Under the pieces are notes generated by a model. The model was given only the letters and a program-made list of their open reading frames with translations, had not been told where the DNA came from and ran no database searches. From Hymenobacter aerophilus DSM 13606 (GTDB lineage Bacteria; Bacteroidota; Bacteroidia; Cytophagales; Hymenobacteraceae), in the NCBI RefSeq assembly GCF_000382225.1, contig NZ_KB907820.1, positions 1-63,240 of the forward strand: a stretch of 63,240 nucleotides of DNA, read 5' to 3'. This document shows positions 53,292 to 62,271 of this stretch, piece after piece (within the stretch, counting starts at the first letter, position 1; each line of letters begins with the position of its first letter). A program made the position numbers and the translations under genes.

Positions 53292-55334
53292 ATGTCTCAG
53301 CCTCCTATTGCGGCCGTTAAGGCCCACGCCCTCGTGTCGCCCTTCGGCACCCGCACCGACAATTACTACTGGCTCAATGAGCGCGACAACCCCGAGGTGC
53401 TCGACTATCTGAAGGCCGAAAACGCTTACTTCGATGCGCAGATGGCTCCGGCCAAAGACCTGGAGGAGCGGCTGTTTCAGGAGATGAAGGGCCGGATTCG
53501 GGAGCAGGACGAGTCGGTGCCCTACCGCGACAATGGCTATTTCTACTACGTGCGCTTTGTGGAGGGCGGCGAATACCCGGTGTACTGCCGCAAGCCGGGC
53601 AGTCTGGAAGCCGAGGAAGAAGTGCTGCTTGATGGCAACGCGCTCAGCGAGGGCCACGACTACTACCACATCGGGGGCCTGGAGGTGAGCGATGACAACC
53701 AAACGCTGGCTTACTCGGAGGACACCGTGAGCCGGCGCCTGTACACGCTGCGCTTCCGCAACCTGCAAACCGGCCAGCTCTACCCCGAGGCCCTGGCCAA
53801 TACCAGCGGCAACGCCGTGTGGGCTACCGACAACCAGACCGTTTTCTACACCCGCAAAGACCCCGACACGCTGCTCGACTACCAGCTCTGGCGCCACACG
53901 CTGGGCACCGACCAAGCCACCGACGAGTTGGTGTACGAGGAAACCGACGCGGCCTTTTACCTGCACGTGCACCGCTCCAAATCGCGCGAGTACGTGTTTT
54001 TGAGCATCGGGAGCACCATGTCGGCGGAGGTGCGCTACCTGCGGGCCGATGCGCCGCGGGCGGAGCTGCAGGTATTGCTGGCCCGCGAGGACGACCACCT
54101 CTACGAAGTCGAGCACTTCGGGCCCGATTTCTACGTGCTTTCCAACGACCACGCGCCTAATTTCCAGTTGCTGAAAACGCCCGTTGATGACACGGCCAAA
54201 TCGGCCTGGCAAGTGGTGGTGCCGCACCGTGACGACGTGTTTCTGGAGAACATGGAGCTGTTTCGGGAGTACCTGGTGCTGGGCGAGCGGCAGGAGGGGC
54301 TGCTTCGGCTGCGCGTGATGCGCTGGGCCGATGGGCAGGAGCACTACCTGCCGTTTGGCGAGCCCACCTACACGGCCGCCATCAGCATCAACCCCGAGTT
54401 CGATACGCCGGTGCTGCGCTACGCCTACTCTTCGCTCACCACGCCCGCTTCGGTGTACGATTACGATATGGCCACCCACGCCAAAACCCTGCTTAAGGAG
54501 CAGGCGGTGCTGGGCGGCTTTAGCAAGGAAAACTACGTAACCGAGCGCCAATACGCCCCGGCCGCCGACGGCACGCTGATTCCGCTGTCGATTGTGTACC
54601 GCAAAGGCTTCGAGAAAAACGGGCAGGCGCCGCTGCTGCAGTACGCCTACGGCTCGTACGGCCTCTCGATGGACGCCACCTTCAGCACGACCCGCCTGAG
54701 CCTGCTTGACCGAGGCTTTGCCTACGTGATTTGCCACATCCGGGGCGGGCAGGAGCTGGGCCGGCAGTGGTACGAGGGCGGCAAGAAGCTGGAGAAGATG
54801 AACACCTTCACCGATTTCACCGACTGCTCGAAGTTCCTGATTGCCCAGCGCTACACCTCGGCCGACCGGCTGTTTGCCATGGGCGGCTCGGCCGGGGGCC
54901 TGCTGATGGGCGCCGTGCTCAACCAAGCGCCCGAGCTGTACAAAGGCGTGGTGGCCGCCGTGCCCTTCGTGGACGTGGTGACGACCATGCTCGATGAAAC
55001 CATTCCGCTGACCACCGGCGAGTACGACGAGTGGGGTAACCCCAACCAGCAGGAGTTCTACAACTACATGCTCTCGTATTCGCCCTACGACAACGTGCGC
55101 GCTCAGGCCTACCCCAACCTGCTCGTAACCACTGGCCTGCACGACTCGCAGGTGCAGTATTTCGAGCCCGCCAAGTGGGTAGCCAAGCTGCGGGCCACCA
55201 AAACCGACCACAACCTGTTGCTGTTGCACACCGACCTGAGCGCGGGCCACGGCGGCGCCTCGGGCCGCTTCCAGAGCCTGCGCGACACAGCCCGCCACTA
55301 CGCCTTTTTGCTCATGCTGCTGGGCGAGCGGTAG
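53292..55334 (+). CDS. ptrB: Oligopeptidase B (S9A serine peptidase)
   Basis: A 680-residue enzyme cutting oligopeptides after basic residues. The N-terminal seven-bladed propeller (about residues 60-400) opens with the KAHALVSPFGTRTDNYYWLN region (read in part). The catalytic domain has RGGQELGRQWYEGGK, nucleophile S533 in GGSAGG, D618 in GLHDSQV and H653 in GHGGASGR. No signal peptide is visible, so it is cytoplasmic or released by an unknown route. A decayed second copy lies upstream in two fragments. Confidence 0.95.
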   Translation: MSQPPIAAVKAHALVSPFGTRTDNYYWLNERDNPEVLDYLKAENAYFDAQMAPAKDLEERLFQEMKGRIREQDESVPYRDNGYFYYVRFVEGGEYPVYCRKPGSLEAEEEVLLDGNALSEGHDYYHIGGLEVSDDNQTLAYSEDTVSRRLYTLRFRNLQTGQLYPEALANTSGNAVWATDNQTVFYTRKDPDTLLDYQLWRHTLGTDQATDELVYEETDAAFYLHVHRSKSREYVFLSIGSTMSAEVRYLRADAPRAELQVLLAREDDHLYEVEHFGPDFYVLSNDHAPNFQLLKTPVDDTAKSAWQVVVPHRDDVFLENMELFREYLVLGERQEGLLRLRVMRWADGQEHYLPFGEPTYTAAISINPEFDTPVLRYAYSSLTTPASVYDYDMATHAKTLLKEQAVLGGFSKENYVTERQYAPAADGTLIPLSIVYRKGFEKNGQAPLLQYAYGSYGLSMDATFSTTRLSLLDRGFAYVICHIRGGQELGRQWYEGGKKLEKMNTFTDFTDCSKFLIAQRYTSADRLFAMGGSAGGLLMGAVLNQAPELYKGVVAAVPFVDVVTTMLDETIPLTTGEYDEWGNPNQQEFYNYMLSYSPYDNVRAQAYPNLLVTTGLHDSQVQYFEPAKWVAKLRATKTDHNLLLLHTDLSAGHGGASGRFQSLRDTARHYAFLLMLLGER

Positions 55335-55445
55335 GAGCGGGGGCTTTTTCTTGCTGACTTTTGCTTGCGCGTGCCACTTGCGGCGCAAAGTTGCGTCTGT
55401 GTCTCAGGCCTCCGGATTTTGCGGTGGTCGTATTTAAATTCCAGA

Positions 55446-57971
55446 ATGAAGAAGTACGCATTGCTGCTGGCCCTGAGCGGTTCGGCAGTTACGGGGCTAG
55501 CCCAGGCCCCCGCCGGCTCCGGCCGGCCCGCCGGCCAGATGCAGGCCGAGCCCGGCAACGGCCGCGTGACCGGCACCATCCTCGACGCCGGCACCAAACA
55601 GCCCGTGCCCTACGCCACGGTGGTGCTGCTGAGCCCCGCCACCGGCAAGCCCGCCGATGGCACTTCGGCCGATGAGAACGGCAAATTCAGCATTCCGCGG
55701 CTGCGGGCCGGCACTTACACGCTGCAGGTCAGCTTCATCGGCTACAAGAATTTTGAGAAGCCCGGCGTGGTGATTACCGAGGCGGGCAACGTGCTCAACC
55801 TGGGCAGCATCGGCATCGAAAGCACGGCCCAGGCCCTGAAGGAAGTGGTGGTGGAAGGCCAGCGCGCCCTGATTGAGGAGAAAGTAGACCGCACGGTGTA
55901 CAACGCCGAAAAGGACGAAACCACCCGCGGCGGCGACGCCACCGACGTGCTGCGCCGCGTGCCCCTGCTCAGCGTCGACCTCGACGGCAACGTGAGCCTG
56001 CGCGGCTCCAGCAACATCCGGGTGCTCATCAACAACCGCCCCAGCACCATCTCGGCCAGCAGCATCGCCGACGCGCTCAAGCAGATTCCGGCCGACCAGA
56101 TTAAGAGCGTGGAGGTGATTACCTCGCCCTCGGCCAAGTACGATGCCGAAGGCTCGGGTGGCATCATCAACATCGTCACCAAGCAAAACAACCTGCGCGG
56201 CTTCACGCTCGATACGCGCATCAGCGCCGGCTCGCGCAGCAGCAACCTGGGCCTGAGCGCGGCCTACCGCACCGGCAAAATGGGCTTCTCGTTCAATGCC
56301 GGGGGGCGCGGTCAGTACAACACGCCCGGCCGCTTCGATAACGAGCAGCTCAGCTACGAGCTGCCCGCCAACAACGACCCCGCCAACCGCACGGCCGTCA
56401 GCCGCTCGGTGCAGCAGGCCGATACGCGCCAGAGCGGGGTGTTCGCACGCTACTCGCTGGGCTGGGACTACGACATCAACAAGTACAACTTTCTGGCCGC
56501 CTCGGTGCAGGTTGGCCAGCGCGACGGCACCAGCTACCAGGACGATTTGCGCTCGACGACCACGTTTTTCGACGCTGCCCGCACCCCGACTACTAGCCTG
56601 CGCGACGTGAAGGTGCTCGATAACTCGATTACACTGGATGCCTCGCTCAGCTACACGCGCACCTTCGAGAAGCCGCGCCAGGAGTTCAGCGTGCTGGGCC
56701 AGTACAGCCGCAACGTGCGCACCAACAACTTCACCAACGCCATCCGGGAGGGACAGGGGGCGGGCGACTTCCTGCGCAACATCAACGACAGCTACAACGA
56801 AGAGTACACGCTGCAGGCTGACTACATAACGCCCATCAAGGAAAACCAGGTGCTGGAATTCGGGGCCAAGGACATCATCCGGCGCGTGAACAGTGACTAT
56901 ACCACGCTGGAAAACGGGGTGCCCCAGGCGGGCCGGGGGCTTTCGAACGTCTTCACTTACGACCAGAACGTGGCCGCTGCTTACGCCGCTTACACGGCCA
57001 CGCTGCTGAAAAACTACACCTTCAAGCCCGGCGTCCGCTACGAGTACACCACCATCAATGCCAACTTCGCAAAAGGCGAGGAAGCCTCTATCCCCTCGTA
57101 CAGTGTGCTGGTGCCCAGCCTGAACCTCTCGCGCAAGCTGGCCAACGGCAACCTAGTGAAGGCGGCCTACAACCGCCGGATTCAGCGGCCGTCGCTCCAG
57201 TTTCTCAACCCCAACCGCCAGGCTTCCAACCCGCTGCTTGTAACGGTTGGTAACCCCCAGTTGAAGCCGGAGAAAACCAACAACTACGAGCTTGCTTATA
57301 ACACCTTCATCAAGCAGACCTCGCTTAACTTTTCAGTTTTCGCGCGCAACACCACCGGCTCCATCCAGTCGGTACGCAGCACCAACCTCGATACCGTTAA
57401 AACCACGTACGCCAACATCGGCACCGAAAACGCCTATGGCGGCAGCCTGAGCGCCAACGTCAACATCAACAAGAAGTTCACGCTCAGCGGCGGCACCGAC
57501 GTGTACTATGCGGTGCTCGACAACAACTCGCCCAACCCCGAGCTGGCGGCCCGCAATACCGGCGTGGTAGCCAGCGGCCGCCTGATTGCCAGCTACACCT
57601 TCGACAGCGGCTGGGGCTTCCAGAGCTTCGCCTTCTACCGCGGGCGGCAGGTGCAGCTGCAGGGCACTCAGGGCGGTTTCGGCATTTACAGCCTGAGCCT
57701 GAAGAAGGACTTCGCCGAAAAGCGCGGCTCGTTCGGCATCGGCGCCGACAACTTCTTTACGCCCGAATTCAAAATCCGCAGCCGCATCGAGTCGCCGGTG
57801 CTCGACCAGAATAGCGTGAACGTGCTGCGCCGGGCCGGCATCCGCGTCAACCTGAGCTACCGCATCGGCAAGCTCACCACCGAGCAGCGCCCCCGCCGCC
57901 GCCGCGCCATCAGCAACGACGACCTGAAGGAAGGCGGCAGCAGCACCCCCGACGCCGGCGGCCAGCAGTAA
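55446..57971 (+). CDS. TonB-dependent receptor-like outer-membrane beta-barrel protein
   Basis: An 841-residue outer-membrane protein. The ATG at 55446 gives a signal peptide (MKKYALLLALSGSAVTGLAQ). A carboxypeptidase-regulatory-like domain (about 38-120, VTGTILDAGTKQPVPYATVV) precedes the plug domain (VDRTVYNAEKD, DVLRRVPLLSVDLDGNVSLRG) and the OMP_b-brl_3 barrel. A final basic, low-complexity tail replaces the usual C-terminal aromatic residue. No SusD partner or TonB box is evident. Members of this group are often linked to metal or peptide uptake, but the ligand is unknown. Confidence 0.9.
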   Translation: MKKYALLLALSGSAVTGLAQAPAGSGRPAGQMQAEPGNGRVTGTILDAGTKQPVPYATVVLLSPATGKPADGTSADENGKFSIPRLRAGTYTLQVSFIGYKNFEKPGVVITEAGNVLNLGSIGIESTAQALKEVVVEGQRALIEEKVDRTVYNAEKDETTRGGDATDVLRRVPLLSVDLDGNVSLRGSSNIRVLINNRPSTISASSIADALKQIPADQIKSVEVITSPSAKYDAEGSGGIINIVTKQNNLRGFTLDTRISAGSRSSNLGLSAAYRTGKMGFSFNAGGRGQYNTPGRFDNEQLSYELPANNDPANRTAVSRSVQQADTRQSGVFARYSLGWDYDINKYNFLAASVQVGQRDGTSYQDDLRSTTTFFDAARTPTTSLRDVKVLDNSITLDASLSYTRTFEKPRQEFSVLGQYSRNVRTNNFTNAIREGQGAGDFLRNINDSYNEEYTLQADYITPIKENQVLEFGAKDIIRRVNSDYTTLENGVPQAGRGLSNVFTYDQNVAAAYAAYTATLLKNYTFKPGVRYEYTTINANFAKGEEASIPSYSVLVPSLNLSRKLANGNLVKAAYNRRIQRPSLQFLNPNRQASNPLLVTVGNPQLKPEKTNNYELAYNTFIKQTSLNFSVFARNTTGSIQSVRSTNLDTVKTTYANIGTENAYGGSLSANVNINKKFTLSGGTDVYYAVLDNNSPNPELAARNTGVVASGRLIASYTFDSGWGFQSFAFYRGRQVQLQGTQGGFGIYSLSLKKDFAEKRGSFGIGADNFFTPEFKIRSRIESPVLDQNSVNVLRRAGIRVNLSYRIGKLTTEQRPRRRRAISNDDLKEGGSSTPDAGGQQ

Positions 57972-58088
57972 GGTGATTTGGTGAGATGGTGATTTGGTGA
58001 GTTGATGTTTGGGGAATCCTGGCGGCGCTATCTGCGCAATCAGGCCCCTGAAACGTCAACTCACCATTCCACCATCTCGCTATTTCTC
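57972..58088. repeat. GGTGAGATGG-type palindrome, copy 1
   Basis: Left GGTGATTTGGTGAGATGGTG and GAGTTGATGTTT; right AACGTCAACTCACCATTCCA and CCATCTCGC. A central block (GGCGGCGCTATCTGCGC) is shared in degenerate form with copy 2 at 59900-60021. The left end touches the receptor stop codon, and the right end overlaps the last codons of the small minus-strand gene at 58080. Confidence 0.88.
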
Positions 58089-58283
58089 CTTAAGGCTATC
58101 GGGCACGGGGCCGCGCTTGAGTTGGCTGAGCTTGTTCTGGAGCTGGAAGGTGACAATTTCGCAGTCGTGGAACTTCTGCTCGGCCTGTTTCAGCGCGGTT
58201 TCGGTGTTGTTCAGGCGCTGGTAAAGGAACAGAATGAGGCCCAGTGCAATCAGCAACGCCGCCAAGGGCAGGTATTTTTTCAT
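58080..58283 (-). CDS. Small single-pass membrane protein with coiled coil
   Basis: A 67-residue protein: MKKY, one hydrophobic helix (LPLAALLIALGLILFLY), then a helical, heptad-rich segment (NTETALKQAEQKFHDCEIVTF) and a basic tail. It resembles FtsL/FtsB-like or other short bitopic proteins only in layout, and I do not recognise the family. The ATG at 58283 is the first in frame. Its 3' end overlaps palindrome copy 1. A bidirectional terminator lies 90 bases upstream. Confidence 0.6.
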   Translation of the reverse strand: MKKYLPLAALLIALGLILFLYQRLNNTETALKQAEQKFHDCEIVTFQLQNKLSQLKRGPVPDSLKEK

Positions 58284-58370
58284 GAGGAAAGTTTACGAGT
58301 AAAAGGCCAGAGGTCAGGTTAGCCCTAATGCCCAAGCACAACAACACTCAAAAGTAGGCTCTGACCATTA

Positions 58371-58405
58371 AAAAGGCCCCGTCGTATAACCACGACGGGG
58401 CCTTT
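58371..58405. terminator. Bidirectional rho-independent terminator
   Basis: AAAAGGCCCCGTCGT pairs with ACGACGGGGCCTTT around a short loop. On the minus strand it lies downstream of the E2 gene. Confidence 0.9.
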
Positions 58406-58414
58406 CGCATACAT

Positions 58415-58456
58415 TCTAAGCTCTAAGCTCTAAGCTCTAAGCTCTAAGCTCTAAGC
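58415..58456. repeat. Heptamer array (TCTAAGC) x6 next to the E2 stop codon
   Basis: Six perfect units directly before the complement of the E2 stop codon (58457-58459). Same unit, copy number and orientation as at 19002-19043. Confidence 0.96.
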
Positions 58457-59839
58457 TTAAATGCTCGTGTTGGGGTCGAACTGCTCCAGGTAATCGGCCA
58501 CGCGGCGCACGAACATGCCGCCGAGCGAGCCGTCGACCACGCGGTGGTCGTAGCTGTGGCTCAGGAACATGAAGTGGCGCACGCCAATCAGGTCGCCCTG
58601 GGGCGTTTCAATCACGGCGGGCTTCTTCTTGATGGCACCCACGGCCATGATGGCTACCTGGGGCTGCATGATGATGGGCGTGCCCATCACGTTGCCAAAC
58701 GAGCCGACGTTGGACACGGTGTAGGTGCCGCCTTCCAGGTCTTCGGGCTTGAGCTTGTTCTGGCGGGCGCGGTTGGCCAGGTCGTTCAGCTTCTTGCTCA
58801 GGCCATTGAGGTTGAGCTGGTCGGCGTTGTGAATCACAGGCACGATGAGGTTGCCCGAGGGCAGGGCCACGGCCACGCCGATGTTGATGTCGCGCTTCTT
58901 GATGATGTAGTCGCCATCAATAGAAACGTTGATGAGCGGGAAATCCTGGATGGCGCGGGCAATAGCCTGGATGAAGATGGGCGTGAAGGTCAGGTTCTCG
59001 CCTTCGCGCTTCTTGTAGGCATCCTTGTGCTTATTGCGCCAGTTCACGATGTCGGTCACGTCGGCCTCCACGAAGCTCGTCACGTGGGGCGAAATGCGCT
59101 TCGAGTCCACCATGCGCTGGGCAATCATCTTGCGCATGCGGTCCATCTCAATCAGCTCCTGCCCACCGCTGATGGAAGGCACGGCCTTGGCGGTTGCAGC
59201 GGCAGGTTTTGCCGCAGCGGGCTGCGCGGCCGGGGCCGGAGCGGCCGCCTGAGGCTGCGCAGCGGGGGCGCTGGCAGCAGCAGGGGCCGAGGCGGCCTGC
59301 GGGGCCAGGGCCTGCTTGCCGTTGGCTACGTAGTCGAGGATATCCTTTTTCGTCACGCGGCCCTCGTTGCCCGTACCGGGCAGATACTCCAGGTCGCTCA
59401 TGCTGATGCCTTCCTCGCGGGCGATGCTGAGCACCAGCGGCGAGTAAAAGCGGCCGGCCTGGGGCTGGGCCGTGCCAGCGGCCGGAGTTGTTTCGGCGGG
59501 TACGTGGGGCACCTGGGCGGCGGCCGTAGCGGCGCCGTTGTCGGAGGCAGCAGGGGCAGCCGGAGCCGCGACGGGGGCCGAAGCGCCGGCGTTGGCGGCG
59601 TCGGTTTCAATCACGGCGATGGGGGCGCCAACGGCTACTACCTGGCCTTCTTCCACCAGAATCTCCTGCAGAATGCCCGCGTGCAGGGCCGGCACTTCGG
59701 TATCAACCTTGTCGGTGGCCACTTCCAGCACCGATTCGTCCTGCTCGATGGCGTCGCCAACTTGTTTGAGCCATTTGAGAACGGTGCCTTCCATGATGGA
59801 TTCGCCCATCTTGGGCATCGTCATTTCCATTCGTGCCAT
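58457..59839 (-). CDS. 2-oxoacid dehydrogenase E2 (dihydrolipoamide acyltransferase)
   Basis: A 460-residue E2 subunit. The ATG at 59839 follows a TACCTTTG -7 element (59886-59893); the longer open frame passes through a repeat. A lipoyl domain (residues 1-80, K44 in ATDKVDTE) is followed by an alanine/proline linker, the E3-binding domain (about 175-215, YSPLVLSIAREEG and GRVTKKDILDYV), a second linker, and the catalytic domain with HRVVDG (H432, D436). One lipoyl domain and overall similarity suit a branched-chain or 2-oxoglutarate complex. E1 and E3 genes are not adjacent, so the substrate stays open. Confidence 0.93.
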   Translation of the reverse strand: MARMEMTMPKMGESIMEGTVLKWLKQVGDAIEQDESVLEVATDKVDTEVPALHAGILQEILVEEGQVVAVGAPIAVIETDAANAGASAPVAAPAAPAASDNGAATAAAQVPHVPAETTPAAGTAQPQAGRFYSPLVLSIAREEGISMSDLEYLPGTGNEGRVTKKDILDYVANGKQALAPQAASAPAAASAPAAQPQAAAPAPAAQPAAAKPAAATAKAVPSISGGQELIEMDRMRKMIAQRMVDSKRISPHVTSFVEADVTDIVNWRNKHKDAYKKREGENLTFTPIFIQAIARAIQDFPLINVSIDGDYIIKKRDINIGVAVALPSGNLIVPVIHNADQLNLNGLSKKLNDLANRARQNKLKPEDLEGGTYTVSNVGSFGNVMGTPIIMQPQVAIMAVGAIKKKPAVIETPQGDLIGVRHFMFLSHSYDHRVVDGSLGGMFVRRVADYLEQFDPNTSI

Positions 59840-59885
59840 GCGGTCGGGGTAATATAAAGGTGGGTGGGGTGGGGGTATGGTGGTG

Positions 59886-59893
59886 CAAAGGTA
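59886..59893 (-). promoter_or_regulatory. -7 element of the E2 gene (TACCTTTG)
   Basis: Exact TAnnTTTG match, about 47 bases before the ATG at 59839. Confidence 0.7.
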
Positions 59894-59899
59894 ACCAGA

Positions 59900-60021
59900 C
59901 AAGGTGAGATGGTGAGATGGCGAAATGGTGAGTTGATGTTTTGGGGCCCCAATGGCGCCACTTGCGCTACCAGCACCGTTGAACATCAAACTCACCATCT
60001 CTCTATTTCACCATCTCACCT
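59900..60021. repeat. GGTGAGATGG-type palindrome, copy 2
   Basis: Left AAGGTGAGATGGTGAGATGG and AGTTGATGTTTTGGGG; right AACATCAAACTCACCATCTC and TTTCACCATCTCACCTT. It resembles copy 1 at 57972 in both arms and centre. It lies just upstream of the E2 promoter and overlaps the cinA stop codon at 60016. Confidence 0.9.
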
Positions 60022-61266
60022 TTCCTCCGGCAAGCTCAGGCGCAGCAGATTTAGGGCGGTGGTGGCGGTGAACTCCAGGTTTAGCTGGCGGCCCCGGTCG
60101 AAGCTGATTTGCTTGGTGACGGTGCGGTGGGCGTCGGCGTAAGCTACGCAGATGGTGCCTACGGGTTTGGTGGGCGTGCCGCCGTCGGGGCCGGCAATGC
60201 CGCTGGTAGCCAGGGCCACATCCACGCCCAGGCGGCGGCGCAGGCCCTCGGCCATTTCGGCCACTACGGCTTCGCTCACGGCGCCGTGGGCGGCCAGGGT
60301 TTCGGGCTTTACGCCCAGTTCCCGCATTTTCAGCTCATTCGAGTAGGCTACGATGCTGCCCTGGTAGTAGCGTGAGGCGCCCGGTATGCCGGTGAGGCGG
60401 TGGGCCAGCAGGCCGCCGGTGCAGCTTTCGGCCGTGCCCACCGTCAGGCCGCGCTCCAGCAAAAGCTGGCCCACGGCTTCTTCCAGCTTAATTTCGCCCT
60501 CGGCAAAGATGTGGGTGCCCAGCAGGCGGCGCAGCTCGGGCAGCAGCGCTTCCATGCGGGCCCGCAGGTCGGGCTGGCCGTCGTCGTGGCCCGTGAGGCG
60601 CAGGCGCACGCCGCCCAGGTAGGGCAGGTAGGCCAGCTTCACGTAGGGCGGCAGCGCATTTTCCCAGTCCTCGATCTGCTGGGCCAGGAACGACTCGCCC
60701 AGGCCCACCGTCTGCATTATCAGGTGCTCGATGGCGGGCGTCTGGAAGTAGGAGCGCAGGCGCGGCAGCACCTCGTGGCTCATCAGGTACTTCATCTCGT
60801 GGGGCACGCCGGGCATGCTCACGAACACCACGCCGCCATCCTCGAACCACATGCCGGGCGCCGTGCCCACGGCGTTGTGCAGCACCTGGCAATTGACCGG
60901 CACCAGCGCCTGCTGGCGGTTTACCTCCAGCATGGGCCGGTTGTAGCGGGCAAAAATGCCCTCCACGTGGCGCAGCACGTTTTCGTTCATTACCAACTCA
61001 CTACCGAAGTAGCGGGCCAGCACGTGCTTGGTGAGGTCGTCTTTGGTAGGGCCCAGGCCGCCGGTCATCAGCACCACACGGGCCCGCTGCCGGGCCTGGT
61101 CGAGGGTGGCCACAATTTCATCGGCCCGGTCGGAAACGCTTGTAATCTGGCGCACCCGCAGGCCCAGCTTGCCCAGCTCCTGGCCCATAAAGGCCGAATT
61201 CGTGTCGATAACCTGCCCGTAGAGCAGCTCATCGCCAATGGTCATAATCTCAACGTCGGGCACCAT
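60016..61266 (-). CDS. cinA: CinA-family protein (MoCF domain plus NMN amidohydrolase)
   Basis: A 416-residue two-domain protein. The N-terminal MoaB/Mog-like domain (VEIMTIGDELLYGQVIDTNS, TGGLGPTKDDLT) hydrolyses ADP-ribose or NMN-type substrates in relatives. The C-terminal PncC domain (TVGTAESCTGGLLAHRLTG and SGIAGPDGGTPTKPVGT) deamidates nicotinamide mononucleotide and so recycles NAD by-products. The ATG at 61266 gives the usual start, and TACCTTCG at 61317-61324 is a plausible -7 box. Its stop codon lies in palindrome copy 2. In other bacteria the gene is linked to competence or recA; here it stands between E2 and a lipoprotein gene. Confidence 0.95.
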   Translation of the reverse strand: MVPDVEIMTIGDELLYGQVIDTNSAFMGQELGKLGLRVRQITSVSDRADEIVATLDQARQRARVVLMTGGLGPTKDDLTKHVLARYFGSELVMNENVLRHVEGIFARYNRPMLEVNRQQALVPVNCQVLHNAVGTAPGMWFEDGGVVFVSMPGVPHEMKYLMSHEVLPRLRSYFQTPAIEHLIMQTVGLGESFLAQQIEDWENALPPYVKLAYLPYLGGVRLRLTGHDDGQPDLRARMEALLPELRRLLGTHIFAEGEIKLEEAVGQLLLERGLTVGTAESCTGGLLAHRLTGIPGASRYYQGSIVAYSNELKMRELGVKPETLAAHGAVSEAVVAEMAEGLRRRLGVDVALATSGIAGPDGGTPTKPVGTICVAYADAHRTVTKQISFDRGRQLNLEFTATTALNLLRLSLPEER

Positions 61267-61271
61267 AAAGC

Positions 61272-61430
61272 GAAGTCAAAGGGAAAAGTCAAAAGTAAAA
61301 GCGCCGGGTGGCCCGGCGAAGGTAGCGGCGAAACCTAACTTGGGCGCTTACCCCCGAGGAGTTAAAGCGTTCAGGTTGGGCTGCGGTTTTCCTTTTGACT
61401 TTTTCTGTTTGACTTTTGACTTTCTGTTTT
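61272..61430. repeat. AGTCAAA/TTTGACT spaced inverted repeats
   Basis: GAAGTCAAAGGGAAAAGTCA with AAAGTAAAAG on the left (61272-61302), and TTTTGACTTTTTCTG with TTGACTTTTGACTTTCTG on the right (61390-61427), separated by GC-rich unique DNA. The cinA promoter lies in the centre. Related units occur at 43476-43592. Confidence 0.75.
61317..61324 (-). promoter_or_regulatory. -7 element of cinA (TACCTTCG)
   Basis: One mismatch to TAnnTTTG, about 50 bases before the ATG at 61266. Confidence 0.5.
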
Positions 61431-61477
61431 GGTCCGGTTTGTGTCTTACGGGCCGCAAAACTGCTTTTCCCGCTCTC

Positions 61478-62245
61478 ATGAACTACTCCCGTTTACTTTT
61501 GCTGCCCGCCGCGGCCCTTTCGTTGAGCCTGAACTCGTGCGCTCAGGGCAGTTTCTCACAGGTGGGCAGCCAGGTTGGCAGCATCATCAGCAGCCTGCCC
61601 GCCCCGCCGCGCTCCGGTACATCCGCCGGCCCCGGCAACCTGAGCGCCGACGAGGCCGCCCGGGGTCTCAAGGAAGCCCTGTCTATCGGCATCGGTAAGG
61701 GCGCAGACCAGGCCTCCAAAACCGATGGCTTCTACCTCAACCGCCTCATCCGCATCCCGTTCCCGCCCGATGCGCAGCGCGTCGCCACCACGCTCCGCAG
61801 CCTGGGCCTGGGCAGTCAGGTGGATAAGTTTGAACTGACGCTCAACCGCGGGGCCGAACAGGCCGCCCAGAGCGCCAAGCCCATCTTCCTGACGGCCATC
61901 AAAAACCTCACTTTCAAAGACGTCTGGGGCATCCTGACCGGCGAGAAGGACGCCGCCACCAACTACCTGCGGCGCACCACCACCGAGCAGCTCACCACCG
62001 CGTTCCGCCCCATCGTGCAGCGCAGCCTCGATCAGGTGGGCGCCACCAAATACTACACCGACCTGACGACCCGCTACAACCGCATCCCGCTGGTAACGCC
62101 CGTCCAGACCGACCTCAACCAGTACGCCACCGGCAAGGCCATCGACGGCCTGTTTACGCTCGTGGCCCAGGAAGAAGCCAACATCCGCGAAAACCCCGTC
62201 GCCCGTACCACCGAGCTACTCCGCCGCGTTTTCGGCCGCGGGTAG
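61478..62245 (+). CDS. DUF4197 lipoprotein
   Basis: A 255-residue protein. The ATG at 61478 gives a lipoprotein signal with lipobox LNSC. The body matches DUF4197: LSADEAARGLKEALSIGIGKG, FYLNRLIRIPFPPDAQRVA and FKDVWGILTGEKDAATNYLR. The family is widespread in Gram-negative bacteria and has no assigned function; the fold is all-helical. The gene stands alone and converges on the acidic-protein gene with palindrome J between. Confidence 0.9.
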   Translation: MNYSRLLLLPAAALSLSLNSCAQGSFSQVGSQVGSIISSLPAPPRSGTSAGPGNLSADEAARGLKEALSIGIGKGADQASKTDGFYLNRLIRIPFPPDAQRVATTLRSLGLGSQVDKFELTLNRGAEQAAQSAKPIFLTAIKNLTFKDVWGILTGEKDAATNYLRRTTTEQLTTAFRPIVQRSLDQVGATKYYTDLTTRYNRIPLVTPVQTDLNQYATGKAIDGLFTLVAQEEANIRENPVARTTELLRRVFGRG

Positions 62246-62271
62246 TGTGCGGATAGGTTAATGTAAAAAGT

